Of a stretch of DNA of 36,555 nucleotides, positions 14,872 through 23,829 are shown one piece after another (position 1 is the first letter of the stretch; each line of letters begins with the position of its first letter). The notes under the pieces are model-generated. The model was not told where the DNA came from. It did no database searches and worked only from the letters and a program-made list of their open reading frames with translations. A program made the translations under genes and the position numbers. Source of the DNA: RI-283 sp964487925 (lineage in GTDB: Bacteria > Pseudomonadota > Gammaproteobacteria > SZUA-140); NCBI GenBank assembly GCA_964487925.1, contig CAZASZ010000016.1:1-36555 (forward strand), written 5' to 3'.

Positions 14872-17768
14872 ACACATGGCTACGCGTAGCGGCTAAGGAA
14901 CTGGCCGGTTTTTTCAGCGCTCCGACTGCCTATATCTTCTTCGCGGCATTCCTGGCGGCGGTCCTGTTCGATTTCTTCTGGATGGAAACCTTCTTCGCGC
15001 GCAACATTGCCGATGTCCGGCCCATGTTCGCCGTCATGCCGATCCTTTTGATCTTCCTTTCGTCGGCCATCACGATGCGACTGTGGTCGGAAGAGCGCCG
15101 CGCCGGAACGCTTGAGATCCTGCTAACGGCCCCGGTCACACCGCTGCAACTGGTGTTCGGCAAGTTTGTGGCCTGCCTCGCGCTGGTCGCGATCGCCCTG
15201 CTGCTGACTTTGCCGATCCCCTTGTGCGTGAGTCTGATGGGCGGCCTCGACTGGGGACCGGTCCTGGGCGGCTACGTTGCCGCACTATTCCTCGCTGCGG
15301 CCTATCTCGCGATCGGCTTGTTCGTCAGCGCGCGCTCCGAAAACCAGATCGTGAGCCTGATCGTATCGTCGCTGATCTGTGGGGCATTCTATCTGATCGG
15401 CTCCGGGGCGCTTACCGACCTCGTTAGCAATCGGGGGGCGGAGTGGTTGCAGCTGCTCGCGACCGGTGCGCGCTTCGAATCGATCACCCGCGGCGTCATC
15501 GACTTGCGCGACCTCTATTACTACCTGAGTCTGGTCAGCGTGTTTCTGTGCCTGAACGTCTACGCCATCGAAAGGCTGCGCTGGGCCGGCAACCCAAATC
15601 ACGGTGCGCATCGACGCTGGGCCATGGTCACGGGCCTGCTCTCTATCAACCTGATCGTGGCCAATGTTCCGCTGCACGCCCTCACGAATGCCCGCGCCGA
15701 CATCACCCAAGACCGGATCTATTCGATCTCGGACGCGACCAGAAACTATCTGGCCCAACTCCGGGAACCGCTGCTGATACGGGGCTATTTCAGCGCCAAG
15801 ACCCACCCTCTGCTAGCCCCGCTCATGCCTCGCCTGCGTGACCTAATCAAAGAATACGCGATCGCAAGCAAGGGCCGCGTTCGGGTCGAGTTTGTCGATC
15901 CGCATGACGACCCCGACGTCGAGCGCGAGGCCGGAGAGAAATACGGTATCCGTCCGGTGCCATTCCAGACCGCGAGCAAGTACCAGGCCTCGGTCGTGAA
16001 TTCCTATTTCGACATTCTGATCCAGTACGGCGATCAGTTCGAAACCCTGGGATTTCAGGATCTGATCGACATCAAGGCCCAGAGCGAGACCGACGTACAG
16101 GTCAATCTACGCAATCCGGAATACGACATCACGCGCGCCATCAAGAAGGTTCTTCAGAATTATCAAGGCGCCGGCAACCTCTTCAGCAACCTGCCAAAGG
16201 TCACGTTCACGGGGTATCTGACACCCGATGATCGTCTGCCTGAAACCCTGAAGAAGGTCCATGAAGAGCTCACCGCCGCGCTCGGCGAATTCAAGAAGAA
16301 GGCGGGCGACAAACTCGTGATTCGTTTTGAGGACCCGGATGCCGGGGACGGCTCGCTCGCCAAACGACTGCGCGAACAATATGGCTTCCGGCCGATGACG
16401 ACGAGCATTCTGGATGAACGCCGCTTCTGGTTTTACATGACGCTGGAGTCCGATGGCCGAATGGTGCAGATCCCACTGCCCGAGGAGCTCGACTCGGGTG
16501 ATATCCGGCGCGGACTGCAGGCGGCGTTGAAGCGTTTCTCGCGCGGGTTCATGAAGTCGCTGGCCATTTACGCGCCCAAGGCCGGGCCGGACATGTCCCG
16601 CTTCGGCATGCCATCCCCGAGCGCGCGGCACTATAGCGCACTGAGGGACCGGTTGGCCCAGAACTTCGAACTCGTCAATACCGACCTCAAGTCCGGCGTC
16701 GTCCCCGAGCAGGCCGACTTCCTGCTCGTGCTGTCGCCAGAGAACCTGGATGAACACCAGATCTTTGCGATCGATCAGTTCCTGATGCGTGGCGGCAGCG
16801 TGCTGATCGCGGGTTCGCCGTTCAAAATCGACATGCGCGGCCGGCTATCGGCGTCCAAGGTACCCATGGGCCTTGAAGCCTGGCTTAAACACGATGGCAT
16901 CGAAATCCAGGATCGCATGGTGCTCGACCCGCAAAATTCCGCCTTTCCGGTCCCAGTTCAACGCAACCTCGGCGGCTTTATCATCAACGAGGCACAGCTC
17001 GTCGACTACCCTTATTTCAGCGATCTCAGGACGGATGGTCTCGATCAGAAGAGCGGTCTATTGACGGGCATCAACCAATTGACCCTCAATTGGGCCTCGC
17101 CCATCCTGGCGCCCGCTGACAAACAGGACGGCCGCCGATTGATCCACCTGTTACGCAGCTCGGCCAAGTCGTGGACATCGGAGAATGACAACATCCAGCC
17201 CGACTTTCAGCGCTACGGGACCCTGGGTTTTCCTAGCGAAGGCACGCGGAAATCCCAGGACATCGGCATCGTCGCCGAGGGTCAGTTCAACTCCTATTTC
17301 AAGGACAAGCCCTCGCCCCTGCTCGCGACGGACGAGACAGGCGGGAAAGATGCCAAGCCATCCGCTGAAACCGCCAAGAAAAAAGACCGTCTGGATCGCG
17401 TGATCGAACGCTCGCCCGATTCCAGCCGCATCATCCTGATCTCGTCCAGCACATTCATGAGCGATGAGATCCTCGACCTGGTATCCAACACCATGGGCAC
17501 GCGTTACCGGACACCGCTCCAACTGGTAGAGAACGCCGTCGATTGGTCGCTTGAGGATCGAGGACTGCTTGCGATCCGTGGTCGCGCCCAGTTCGCGCAT
17601 ACCCTGCCTCCGCTGGAACGCTCGGGACAGATGTTCTGGGAATACACAACCTACATCCTCGTACTGTCAGGGCTGATCATCGTTTGGCTTATATACCGCC
17701 TACGACGCCGCCGGGCCGAACGCACCTTCGCGTCCTGGTTCACCGAAACGGGAGGGAGCGAGGCATGA
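14868..17768 (+). CDS. GldF-GldG-type fusion: ABC permease plus periplasmic DUF domain
   Basis: The 966-residue membrane protein joins two parts. Residues 1-240 are an ABC-2-type permease with about six helices (YIFFAAFLAAVLFDFFW; MPILLIFLSSAITMRLWSEE; LGGYVAALFLAAAYLAIGLF). A further helix near 255-275 (MVTGLLSINLIVANVPL) begins the GldG-like half. This has a large extracytoplasmic region of about 640 residues containing SISDATRNYLAQL and VEFVDPHDDPDVEREA, and a last helix near 925-945 (YILVLSGLIIVWLIYRLRRR). In gliding Bacteroidetes GldF and GldG are separate; fused forms occur in Proteobacteria. A Lys-rich linker (around residues 823-845) includes KKKDRLDRV. ATGA overlaps couple it to both neighbours. 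Confidence 0.88.
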   Translation: MNTWLRVAAKELAGFFSAPTAYIFFAAFLAAVLFDFFWMETFFARNIADVRPMFAVMPILLIFLSSAITMRLWSEERRAGTLEILLTAPVTPLQLVFGKFVACLALVAIALLLTLPIPLCVSLMGGLDWGPVLGGYVAALFLAAAYLAIGLFVSARSENQIVSLIVSSLICGAFYLIGSGALTDLVSNRGAEWLQLLATGARFESITRGVIDLRDLYYYLSLVSVFLCLNVYAIERLRWAGNPNHGAHRRWAMVTGLLSINLIVANVPLHALTNARADITQDRIYSISDATRNYLAQLREPLLIRGYFSAKTHPLLAPLMPRLRDLIKEYAIASKGRVRVEFVDPHDDPDVEREAGEKYGIRPVPFQTASKYQASVVNSYFDILIQYGDQFETLGFQDLIDIKAQSETDVQVNLRNPEYDITRAIKKVLQNYQGAGNLFSNLPKVTFTGYLTPDDRLPETLKKVHEELTAALGEFKKKAGDKLVIRFEDPDAGDGSLAKRLREQYGFRPMTTSILDERRFWFYMTLESDGRMVQIPLPEELDSGDIRRGLQAALKRFSRGFMKSLAIYAPKAGPDMSRFGMPSPSARHYSALRDRLAQNFELVNTDLKSGVVPEQADFLLVLSPENLDEHQIFAIDQFLMRGGSVLIAGSPFKIDMRGRLSASKVPMGLEAWLKHDGIEIQDRMVLDPQNSAFPVPVQRNLGGFIINEAQLVDYPYFSDLRTDGLDQKSGLLTGINQLTLNWASPILAPADKQDGRRLIHLLRSSAKSWTSENDNIQPDFQRYGTLGFPSEGTRKSQDIGIVAEGQFNSYFKDKPSPLLATDETGGKDAKPSAETAKKKDRLDRVIERSPDSSRIILISSSTFMSDEILDLVSNTMGTRYRTPLQLVENAVDWSLEDRGLLAIRGRAQFAHTLPPLERSGQMFWEYTTYILVLSGLIIVWLIYRLRRRRAERTFASWFTETGGSEA

Positions 17769-18712
17769 AAAAGGCGATTCTGTTCCTTTCGATACTGCTA
17801 CTCGGGCAAATCGCATTGAGTCTCTATATCTACACCCCCCATGGCACGGAGACGGCGAGGAGCGCCGACCTGGTCACTTTTGCTCGCGAGCAAGTGGACC
17901 ATATCCTGATCGAGGACGACCAACAGCACAAGGTGACCTTGGTGGCCGAGGGGGGAAAATGGCGGATCCCCGACGCCGACAACTTTGCGGCCGACGACAC
18001 TGCCGTGGGGACACTCATGTCCCGACTTGCGAAGCTGCCGGCGGGCTGGCCGGTCGCGACGACGGCCGAGGCCGCAAGCCACTTCAAGGTCGCCGACGAC
18101 GCCTTCGTTCGCCGCCTGACGCTGAGCCATGGCGACCGGACTCTGGCCCGAATCTACCTCGGCGGCTCACCCGGCTTCCGCAAGATCTACGCCCGTGCGG
18201 ATGGCCAAACAGATATTTACAGCGTCCCTTTCAACGCATTTGATGCCAATGCCCGAGTCGACGACTGGATCGATAAACACCCGCTCAAGGTCGCCGAGCC
18301 CGATATCTCGGAGGTTTCGCTACCAACGTTCAGACTCGTTCGTGAGGAGAAAGGCTTGGTGCTCAGCAATCTCAAAGCCAACGAGGAGATTGACGGAGAC
18401 CAAACCGCGGCGCTCGCGGAATTGCTGGCCGATGTACCGATCTCCGGCCTCCCCGAAAATAAAGTCGAGACCCAGAAGGATGACGCCCTCGAGTTCAGCC
18501 TAACGATCCGAGGTAAGGGCGAACGCAAGTATCGCTTCCTCAAGGTCGTACACGGGGTCGATTATCTACTCTCCACCTCCGACCAAGTTCGGCGTTTTTT
18601 GGTCTCGGCAACAACCGTCGATCACATCAAATCCTTGACCCGTGATAAGCTGGTGACCTCCAAAGAGGGCAACCACACCGGGACGCCCACGACGAAGACA
18701 ACAGGACCGTAA
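17765..18712 (+). CDS. DUF4340 membrane-anchored protein
   Basis: The 315-residue product has one N-terminal membrane anchor (residues 4-23, AILFLSILLLGQIALSLYIY). The rest should be extracytoplasmic: two similar beta-rich halves with motifs such as VTLVAEGGKWRIPDADNFAADD and GGSPGFRKIYAR, as in DUF4340 proteins that accompany GldA/GldFG-type ABC genes. ATG at 17765 overlaps the upstream stop (ATGA). A start 27 codons further upstream in the same frame would lie inside the fusion gene and has no support. It probably assists the ABC complex at the outer face of the membrane; the biochemical role is unknown. Confidence 0.85.
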   Translation: MKKAILFLSILLLGQIALSLYIYTPHGTETARSADLVTFAREQVDHILIEDDQQHKVTLVAEGGKWRIPDADNFAADDTAVGTLMSRLAKLPAGWPVATTAEAASHFKVADDAFVRRLTLSHGDRTLARIYLGGSPGFRKIYARADGQTDIYSVPFNAFDANARVDDWIDKHPLKVAEPDISEVSLPTFRLVREEKGLVLSNLKANEEIDGDQTAALAELLADVPISGLPENKVETQKDDALEFSLTIRGKGERKYRFLKVVHGVDYLLSTSDQVRRFLVSATTVDHIKSLTRDKLVTSKEGNHTGTPTTKTTGP

Positions 18713-18715
18713 CCT

Positions 18716-19147
18716 ATGCAAATCACTCGACTCTCCGGAACGATCAGCCAAATCGCCCCGCCCGATAAGAATGGCGATATACACTGCGTCGTCAATGACA
18801 ATTCAATCAGCCTTACCGGGGAGCTCATAAAGCAGACCAAGGACGGTGACCAAGTGACACTTGCCGGAGAGTTGCGAGATGACACGGTCTATGTCCTGGC
18901 TATCAACAACAGCCGCGACGACCAATGCCGGACAATTGACGCCTCGAATATTGCGATCATCCTGTCGTTCTCGCTGTTCGTGGGCGTCATCACCCTTATC
19001 CTGGCGTTGCAGACGATCGGGACAGGCAGCAACATAACATTGGCTATATTCTCCGTCATCTGTATCGCCGCCATGAGTTACACCGCGGCGCAGCTGGCAC
19101 GCATCTTACGGATAAATCGCGCCTCCAGATCCGTACAGTACGGATGA
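18716..19147 (+). CDS. Small two-helix membrane protein of unknown function
   Basis: I do not recognise this 143-residue protein. Residues 1-65 are short beta-strand-like segments (RLSGTISQIA, GDQVTLAGEL, TVYVLAI), suggestive of a small barrel or OB-like fold. They are followed by two hydrophobic helices at 79-99 and 106-127 and a basic tail. There is no signal peptide, so the N-terminal domain is likely cytosolic. ATG at 18716 is 3 nt after the DUF4340 stop, and its own stop overlaps the hemF ATG (ATGA). It is thus wedged between an ABC system and haem synthesis. Function cannot be assigned from sequence; an NfeD-like barrel is a loose analogy only. Confidence 0.75.
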   Translation: MQITRLSGTISQIAPPDKNGDIHCVVNDNSISLTGELIKQTKDGDQVTLAGELRDDTVYVLAINNSRDDQCRTIDASNIAIILSFSLFVGVITLILALQTIGTGSNITLAIFSVICIAAMSYTAAQLARILRINRASRSVQYG

Positions 19148-20082
19148 GCGAGTCAAATCAGGCGCTGGTGGCGCCCGTTCGGACATACCTACTGGCGCTA
19201 CAGGATCGGATTTGTGAGGCGCTAGGAGGTGTCGACGGTGGCGCGGGTTTCGCAACCGACGATTGGGAACGCGAGGATGACGACGCGCTAAGCGGTGGCG
19301 GGCGCACGCGCGTCCTTGAGGGTGGCCGTGTCTTCGAACAGGCTGGTGTCAACTTCTCGCACGTGCGCGGATCGATGCTGCCGAAAGCGGCCACGGCGCA
19401 ACGCCCCGAACTCGCCGGCCGCGCCTTCGAGGCCCTTGGCATTTCCTTGGTCATCCACCCCGAAAACCCCTATTGCCCGACATCGCACGCCAATATCCGC
19501 TTCTTCATCGCCAGCAAACCGGATGCCGAACCGGTCTGGTGGTTCGGTGGCGGTTTCGACCTGACACCGTATTATGGTTTTGACGCGGATGCCGTTCACT
19601 GGCACCGCACCGCGCGCGAGGCCTGCGCGCCGCTGGGTCCCGAGGCCCACCCACGCTATAAACAATGGTGCGATGACTACTTCCGCCTGCCCCATCGCGG
19701 CGAGCAGCGCGGGGTCGGAGGTATCTTCTTCGACGATCTCAACGAACCGGGCTACGAACCCTGTTTCGAGTTCATGCGCTCGGTGGGGGATCACTATCTT
19801 CCAGCCTATCTGCCCATCGTCGAACGACGGCTTGATACGCCTTATGGCGAGCGGGAGCGAGACTTTCAGCTCTACCGGCGCGGTAGATACGTGGAATTCA
19901 ATCTGGTCTACGACCGGGGTACCCTGTTCGGCCTGCAGTCCGGTGGACGGACCGAGTCCATCCTGATGTCGCTACCGCCCTTGGTTAAATGGCGTTATGA
20001 CTGGCATCCAGCGCCCGGAAGTCCCGAAGAGACACTTCACACCCGCTATATCCAGCCGCGAGACTGGCTGTGTGAGGCCTAG
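19144..20082 (+). CDS. hemF: Oxygen-dependent coproporphyrinogen-III oxidase
   Basis: HemF converts coproporphyrinogen III to protoporphyrinogen IX with O2 in haem synthesis, as a soluble dimer without cofactor. At 312 residues the length fits. Family blocks are all present: VNFSHVRGSMLP, NPYCPTSHANIRFF, WWFGGGFDLTPYYGF, HRGEQRGVGGIFFDDL, GRYVEFNLVYDRGTLFGL and a final SLPPLVKWRYDW. Its presence implies at least some aerobic or microaerobic growth. It ends a run of overlapping genes starting with the Gld-like ATPase, and is convergent with the NnrS gene after only 10 bp. Confidence 0.97.
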   Translation: MSESNQALVAPVRTYLLALQDRICEALGGVDGGAGFATDDWEREDDDALSGGGRTRVLEGGRVFEQAGVNFSHVRGSMLPKAATAQRPELAGRAFEALGISLVIHPENPYCPTSHANIRFFIASKPDAEPVWWFGGGFDLTPYYGFDADAVHWHRTAREACAPLGPEAHPRYKQWCDDYFRLPHRGEQRGVGGIFFDDLNEPGYEPCFEFMRSVGDHYLPAYLPIVERRLDTPYGERERDFQLYRRGRYVEFNLVYDRGTLFGLQSGGRTESILMSLPPLVKWRYDWHPAPGSPEETLHTRYIQPRDWLCEA

Positions 20083-20092
20083 CAGGTCAGGG

Positions 20093-21286
20093 TCATAAAG
20101 GGGGCCGGTCGACCCTTGGCCTGATCAACACCGGCAGATAGGTCATAACGAACAGGGAAAAACCGATTATCCAGGTCCCCTGTGCAAAAACCGTCGGCCA
20201 CATATGGACATTTTCGAAGATCGGCGCTACGACGCGAAACAGGACGCTTAACAGGATCAGCCAGAATATGGGTGCCAGCATCTTGGGTGGAACAGCAACA
20301 TTCCGTCCGGTGTGCCCCCATGAAACACGTGACATCATACCGATCGTCATTAGGCCGATGCCCCCCACCACAAAGGCGTGCAGGCCTAAATCTGGCGGAA
20401 CGCCCCACCAGATCGACATAGCTTTGAGTAAAAAACCTACCAACAAAAATCCATAGCCGGTATACAACGACCACAATAGTGGTTTTGACCAAATACCCGA
20501 CGTGTGCCAACCGAGCATGCGCCAGGCGTGCATGAGCAACAGCAGAATAGAAAGCCAGGCAACAAGCATCTCTTGCTGCGTAAAAACGTCGAGTACAGAC
20601 CATATGATGAACAAGACCGGGCTGGCGACATCAATCCAACGATGGTTTTGCGGCGAAAAATCCTCGTCGACGCCCCGCTCGATAAAAAAAGGAAGAATGC
20701 GACGGGCCAGCGTAAAAAGCAGCCCAAGGATGAGGTAAAGCCCCGCGTAAATCCCCCATTTCACTCCGTGATCCAGATAGCCTAGCGCCCCGGCATAGAA
20801 CAGGGCGTTGGTGATGATCAAAACCCACAGCTTGCTAACGACTCCCATCTGTTTCCACTGTTTAACGCGAGCCACAGGTCGACTTACACCTATGGCCAAA
20901 CCCAGCAGGAATATCAGGTCAGCGCCGGCCGCTAACGGCAGCGCAAACCCGATAGGCAGGAAGTAAGCCACTCGGGCAAGCAACCACAGCGAAAATAAAA
21001 CGGCTAGCGCTCGACCGTTCATACTCTCGGCCCCGGTCCAATTGACCACTGCGGTCAATAAAAAACCCGAGATCACGGCCATTGCATAACCATAAGTCAT
21101 CTCGTGCGCATGCCAGACTCCAGGCACGAGACCAGCCAAAGGCAGCGGCGCCGAAAATACCAGAACCCCCATCCAAATCAACATCGCAACGGCGGAAAAA
21201 ACGCCCGCGCCGCAAAAGAATGGCCTAAAACCTAGCTCGAAGAATATGGCTTTCCTAGAGGTTTTACTTTCGGTAATCGCTATCAC
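20093..21286 (-). CDS. nnrS: NnrS family membrane protein
   Basis: The 397-residue, very hydrophobic protein has about twelve transmembrane helices and begins with the NnrS signature FELGFRPFFCGAGVF. Further blocks match the family: WHAHEMTYGYAMAVISGFL, TAVVNWTG, RRILPFFIERG, and ALGLH/VGGIGLMTIGMMSRVS-like segments near the C-terminus. NnrS proteins bind haem and copper and protect against nitric oxide stress; members are usually under NO-responsive control. ATG at 21286 starts the homology. It is the only gene between hemF (convergent) and ppx (same strand, 128 bp upstream). Confidence 0.92.
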   Translation of the reverse strand: MIAITESKTSRKAIFFELGFRPFFCGAGVFSAVAMLIWMGVLVFSAPLPLAGLVPGVWHAHEMTYGYAMAVISGFLLTAVVNWTGAESMNGRALAVLFSLWLLARVAYFLPIGFALPLAAGADLIFLLGLAIGVSRPVARVKQWKQMGVVSKLWVLIITNALFYAGALGYLDHGVKWGIYAGLYLILGLLFTLARRILPFFIERGVDEDFSPQNHRWIDVASPVLFIIWSVLDVFTQQEMLVAWLSILLLLMHAWRMLGWHTSGIWSKPLLWSLYTGYGFLLVGFLLKAMSIWWGVPPDLGLHAFVVGGIGLMTIGMMSRVSWGHTGRNVAVPPKMLAPIFWLILLSVLFRVVAPIFENVHMWPTVFAQGTWIIGFSLFVMTYLPVLIRPRVDRPPL

Positions 21287-21363
21287 GGGCGGCTCAGGTA
21301 TTCTTGCGGCAAAAGGGAATACAAATTACAACGCTATCGGTATAGCGTCGATATGGGCGAATT

Positions 21364-21380
21364 GATCTAGGTTATAGATC
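21364..21380. promoter_or_regulatory. GATCTA-N5-TAGATC inverted repeat upstream of nnrS
   Basis: A perfect 6-bp inverted repeat with a 5-bp spacer sits 78-94 bp before the nnrS start and 35-51 bp after the ppx stop. It is AT-leaning and has no T-run, so an operator is more likely than a terminator. It does not fit the FNR/DNR pattern TTGAT-N4-ATCAA or a long NsrR palindrome. Confidence 0.35.
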
Positions 21381-21414
21381 TCAGAGGAACGCCTGGGGCG
21401 AGCGCCTAACGATG

Positions 21415-22989
21415 TCAGACATCATCTCCGACGTCATCATCCGGTGCTGCGTCAGAACCCGCCTCCGGGTCGGCCACAACGATCCGTAGGTCTCGACCGA
21501 ACACGAGCCGTAAATAAGACATCTGCTTACGGACGCTCCAGGCCTCCAACGACCGGTCTCCGCTACCGTACAGTGTCATGGTAAGGCCCTGCTTTTCATT
21601 CTCATTGTCCTCGTTCAACTCGACCCGGGTCACCTGCCCTCTGCGCTCCTTGTCTAACGCAATGGCCAAGCGAAGTAGGATCGTAAATTGCTGTAGCCGC
21701 TTTTGGTCACGTCCAGAGAACCGATCAAAGGGCTCATGCCCCGGTTCGGGAAAACGCTTGCGCTGGCAGCGCAGTATGGCCGCTACCAGGGCTTTCTCGT
21801 TGAGGCTTAGACCAATCATTGGAGACGCGGAGACCAAGTATTCGGCATGCCGATGATGTCGGGCCGGACGCACTGCGAGGCCGATCTCGTGGATCTGTGT
21901 CGCCACATCCAGCAACAGCAGATCCCGCGCGTTCATGCCATGCAGGGCCTGAAACTGTTCGAAAAGCGACCGCGCCAGAATGGTTACGTGCGCGGCATGA
22001 GCAATGTCGGCATGGAACTTTTCGGCCAAGGCGGCAGCCCAGGCCAGCGCTTGGTGACCGGCGACGTCGCCGCCGGGTTCGTGACCCTTCAACAGATCGA
22101 GCAGGATGCCGTCACCGAGGCCAACCCTGGGCACTAGCAGATCGGCCGGTTCGGCGATGCCGGTGATGGCCTTGAGCAGGAGGGTGGCGGGAATGATGAC
22201 GTCGGCCCGATCAGGACGAAGCAAGAGCTTTTCGACGCGTTCGGCGCAAGTCATCGACTTGAGTCGCTTACAGAGTCGACGAATATCCTTGGCGCTCAGA
22301 CAGTCACCGCTTTCGTTTCCAAGCAGATTGACGCCGAGATCGCCGAGGGCCTCGATATTACCCCCCGTCCCGACACAGATATCGATCGTGCGCCCCTTGA
22401 GCGCCTCGCGCACCTTGCGCAACATCGACGCGATATATTCGTTCATGAGACTGTGGTCTAAGGTATCGGCGTCGCCGCTGCTGAACCATTCCATCAGGCG
22501 TACGGTACCCATGCGAAAGCTTTCGACGGCGACGATATCACCGTGTTCACAGAGCGTGATCTCGACACTGCCGCCGCCAATGTCAATCAACAAGGATACC
22601 CGGTCGTCGATATCGACCAGACGATGCCTGATCGACATGTGAATCAGCCGGGCCTCTTCTTCACCGGAGATGATTTCGATCGGAATCCCAGCGCTGTTCG
22701 CAACCCGCTTGACCAGTTCGGGGGTATTTTCTGAATCACGCAGTGCGCTGGTGCCGGCGGCGCGGATGGATTGAACCGGGTAACGCCCAATGACCTGCTG
22801 AAATGCCTGGAACGCAGCCTCGACGCTGGTCAGGGTCTGCTCGGCAAACCGTCCGGCGGTAAAGGCCTCATGCCCCAGACGGACCGCCTCACGGTGCTGA
22901 TGGACAATTTTTAGACGACCATCGGCGTCGAGGCCGCCGATTCGTAAACGAATGGCATTGGAGCCGATGTCGATCGCGGCCGCCAGCAC
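21415..22989 (-). CDS. ppx: Exopolyphosphatase, Ppx/GppA family
   Basis: The 524-residue enzyme degrades inorganic polyphosphate (or pppGpp) to release phosphate. The ASKHA-fold part spans residues 1-300 with AIDIGSNAIRLRIGG, RAAGTSALRDSENT, ISGEEEARLIH and LIDIGGGSVEIT. The C-terminal HD-like helical domain occupies about 310-490 (LLDVATQIHEIGLAV). It ends in a short acidic tail. The start is GTG at 22989, 19 nt after the phoU stop, so it belongs to the pst-phoU transcript. Length and the HD-like domain favour Ppx over the shorter two-domain forms, but Ppx and GppA cannot be fully separated by eye. Confidence 0.93.
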   Translation of the reverse strand: MLAAAIDIGSNAIRLRIGGLDADGRLKIVHQHREAVRLGHEAFTAGRFAEQTLTSVEAAFQAFQQVIGRYPVQSIRAAGTSALRDSENTPELVKRVANSAGIPIEIISGEEEARLIHMSIRHRLVDIDDRVSLLIDIGGGSVEITLCEHGDIVAVESFRMGTVRLMEWFSSGDADTLDHSLMNEYIASMLRKVREALKGRTIDICVGTGGNIEALGDLGVNLLGNESGDCLSAKDIRRLCKRLKSMTCAERVEKLLLRPDRADVIIPATLLLKAITGIAEPADLLVPRVGLGDGILLDLLKGHEPGGDVAGHQALAWAAALAEKFHADIAHAAHVTILARSLFEQFQALHGMNARDLLLLDVATQIHEIGLAVRPARHHRHAEYLVSASPMIGLSLNEKALVAAILRCQRKRFPEPGHEPFDRFSGRDQKRLQQFTILLRLAIALDKERRGQVTRVELNEDNENEKQGLTMTLYGSGDRSLEAWSVRKQMSYLRLVFGRDLRIVVADPEAGSDAAPDDDVGDDV

Positions 22990-23008
22990 CCCAACTTCGA
23001 CTTGCGTC

Positions 23009-23725
23009 TCAGTCGTCGTCGTCCTGCTCCTGGATAAGCTCTTGGATACGCTCAGGGCTGACGTGACGCACTTCGTGACCGATCACCATGTAGATGATCA
23101 TTTCGGCAATGTTTGTAATGTGATCGCCGATGCGCTCCAGCCCGGCGGCGACATTCGATAGCGCCAGATAGGAAGTGATTTGCTTGGTCGATTCAAGCAT
23201 AAGCGTCAACATCACGCGCTGGCAGGACTCGTAGGCATCATTGACGACGCCATCCTGCTCGATGACTTGGTGCGCGGCCTCAACATCTCTTTCGAAATAG
23301 GCCTTCCGGACGGCCTTGATCTGGGTCATCACCAACTTCTGCATGACCTTGAGCTGGCCAACGCGTGTCGCGCCACTGCCGCCCAGACGGGCGACTTCGC
23401 CAGCGATATCAATGGCCAGGTCACTGATGCGTTCAAGGTCCGTGACGATCTTGGTAGCGGCGAAGACCCGGCGCAGGTCGGAGGCCGCCGGCTGATGAGT
23501 CACGATCAAACGCCGGGCCAGTTCGTCGATCTGGACCTCCAGAGCATTGACGGCCTCATCCTGAGCAGTGACCTTATCGACAAGAGCCTCATCGCCGCTG
23601 TAGATCGCCTTCAGCGCACCCTTGATATTATGTTGGGTGAGCTTGAACATCGACAGGATCAGGTCGTCAAGGGTGACTAGCTCGTTATCGAATCGGCTTA
23701 ATGTATGACGGGAGACTGGGGTCAC
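23009..23725 (-). CDS. phoU: Phosphate-signalling regulator PhoU
   Basis: PhoU links the PstSCAB transporter to PhoR and represses the Pho response when phosphate is plentiful. The 238-residue helical protein shows the two PhoU repeats with metal-binding motifs DLERISDLAIDIA and GLERIGDHITNIAEM, plus VTAQDEAVNALEVQIDE. The start is GTG at 23725, because an in-frame TAG lies two codons upstream; there is no convincing Shine-Dalgarno. It follows pstB by 104 bp, in which I see no strong terminator or Pho box. It ends in an acidic QEQDDDD tail. Confidence 0.95.
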   Translation of the reverse strand: MTPVSRHTLSRFDNELVTLDDLILSMFKLTQHNIKGALKAIYSGDEALVDKVTAQDEAVNALEVQIDELARRLIVTHQPAASDLRRVFAATKIVTDLERISDLAIDIAGEVARLGGSGATRVGQLKVMQKLVMTQIKAVRKAYFERDVEAAHQVIEQDGVVNDAYESCQRVMLTLMLESTKQITSYLALSNVAAGLERIGDHITNIAEMIIYMVIGHEVRHVSPERIQELIQEQDDDD

Positions 23726-23829
23726 CTTCTATCGCTCATGTGGAATGACCAAACTTCCTTCCTCGTGAATTACCCGAACCTTTAACCGGGACCGGCAATA
23801 TCTGGTTTGCAATTGGTGTCGACAAATAC

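Noticed and set aside
21361..21384. FNR/DNR box upstream of nnrS
   Set aside because: TTGAT is present but there is no ATCAA at 4-bp spacing; the visible symmetry is GATCTA/TAGATC instead.
23726..23829. Terminator or promoter between pstB and phoU
   Set aside because: Only a 4-bp CCCG/CGGG dyad is seen, with no T-run and no Pho half-sites.
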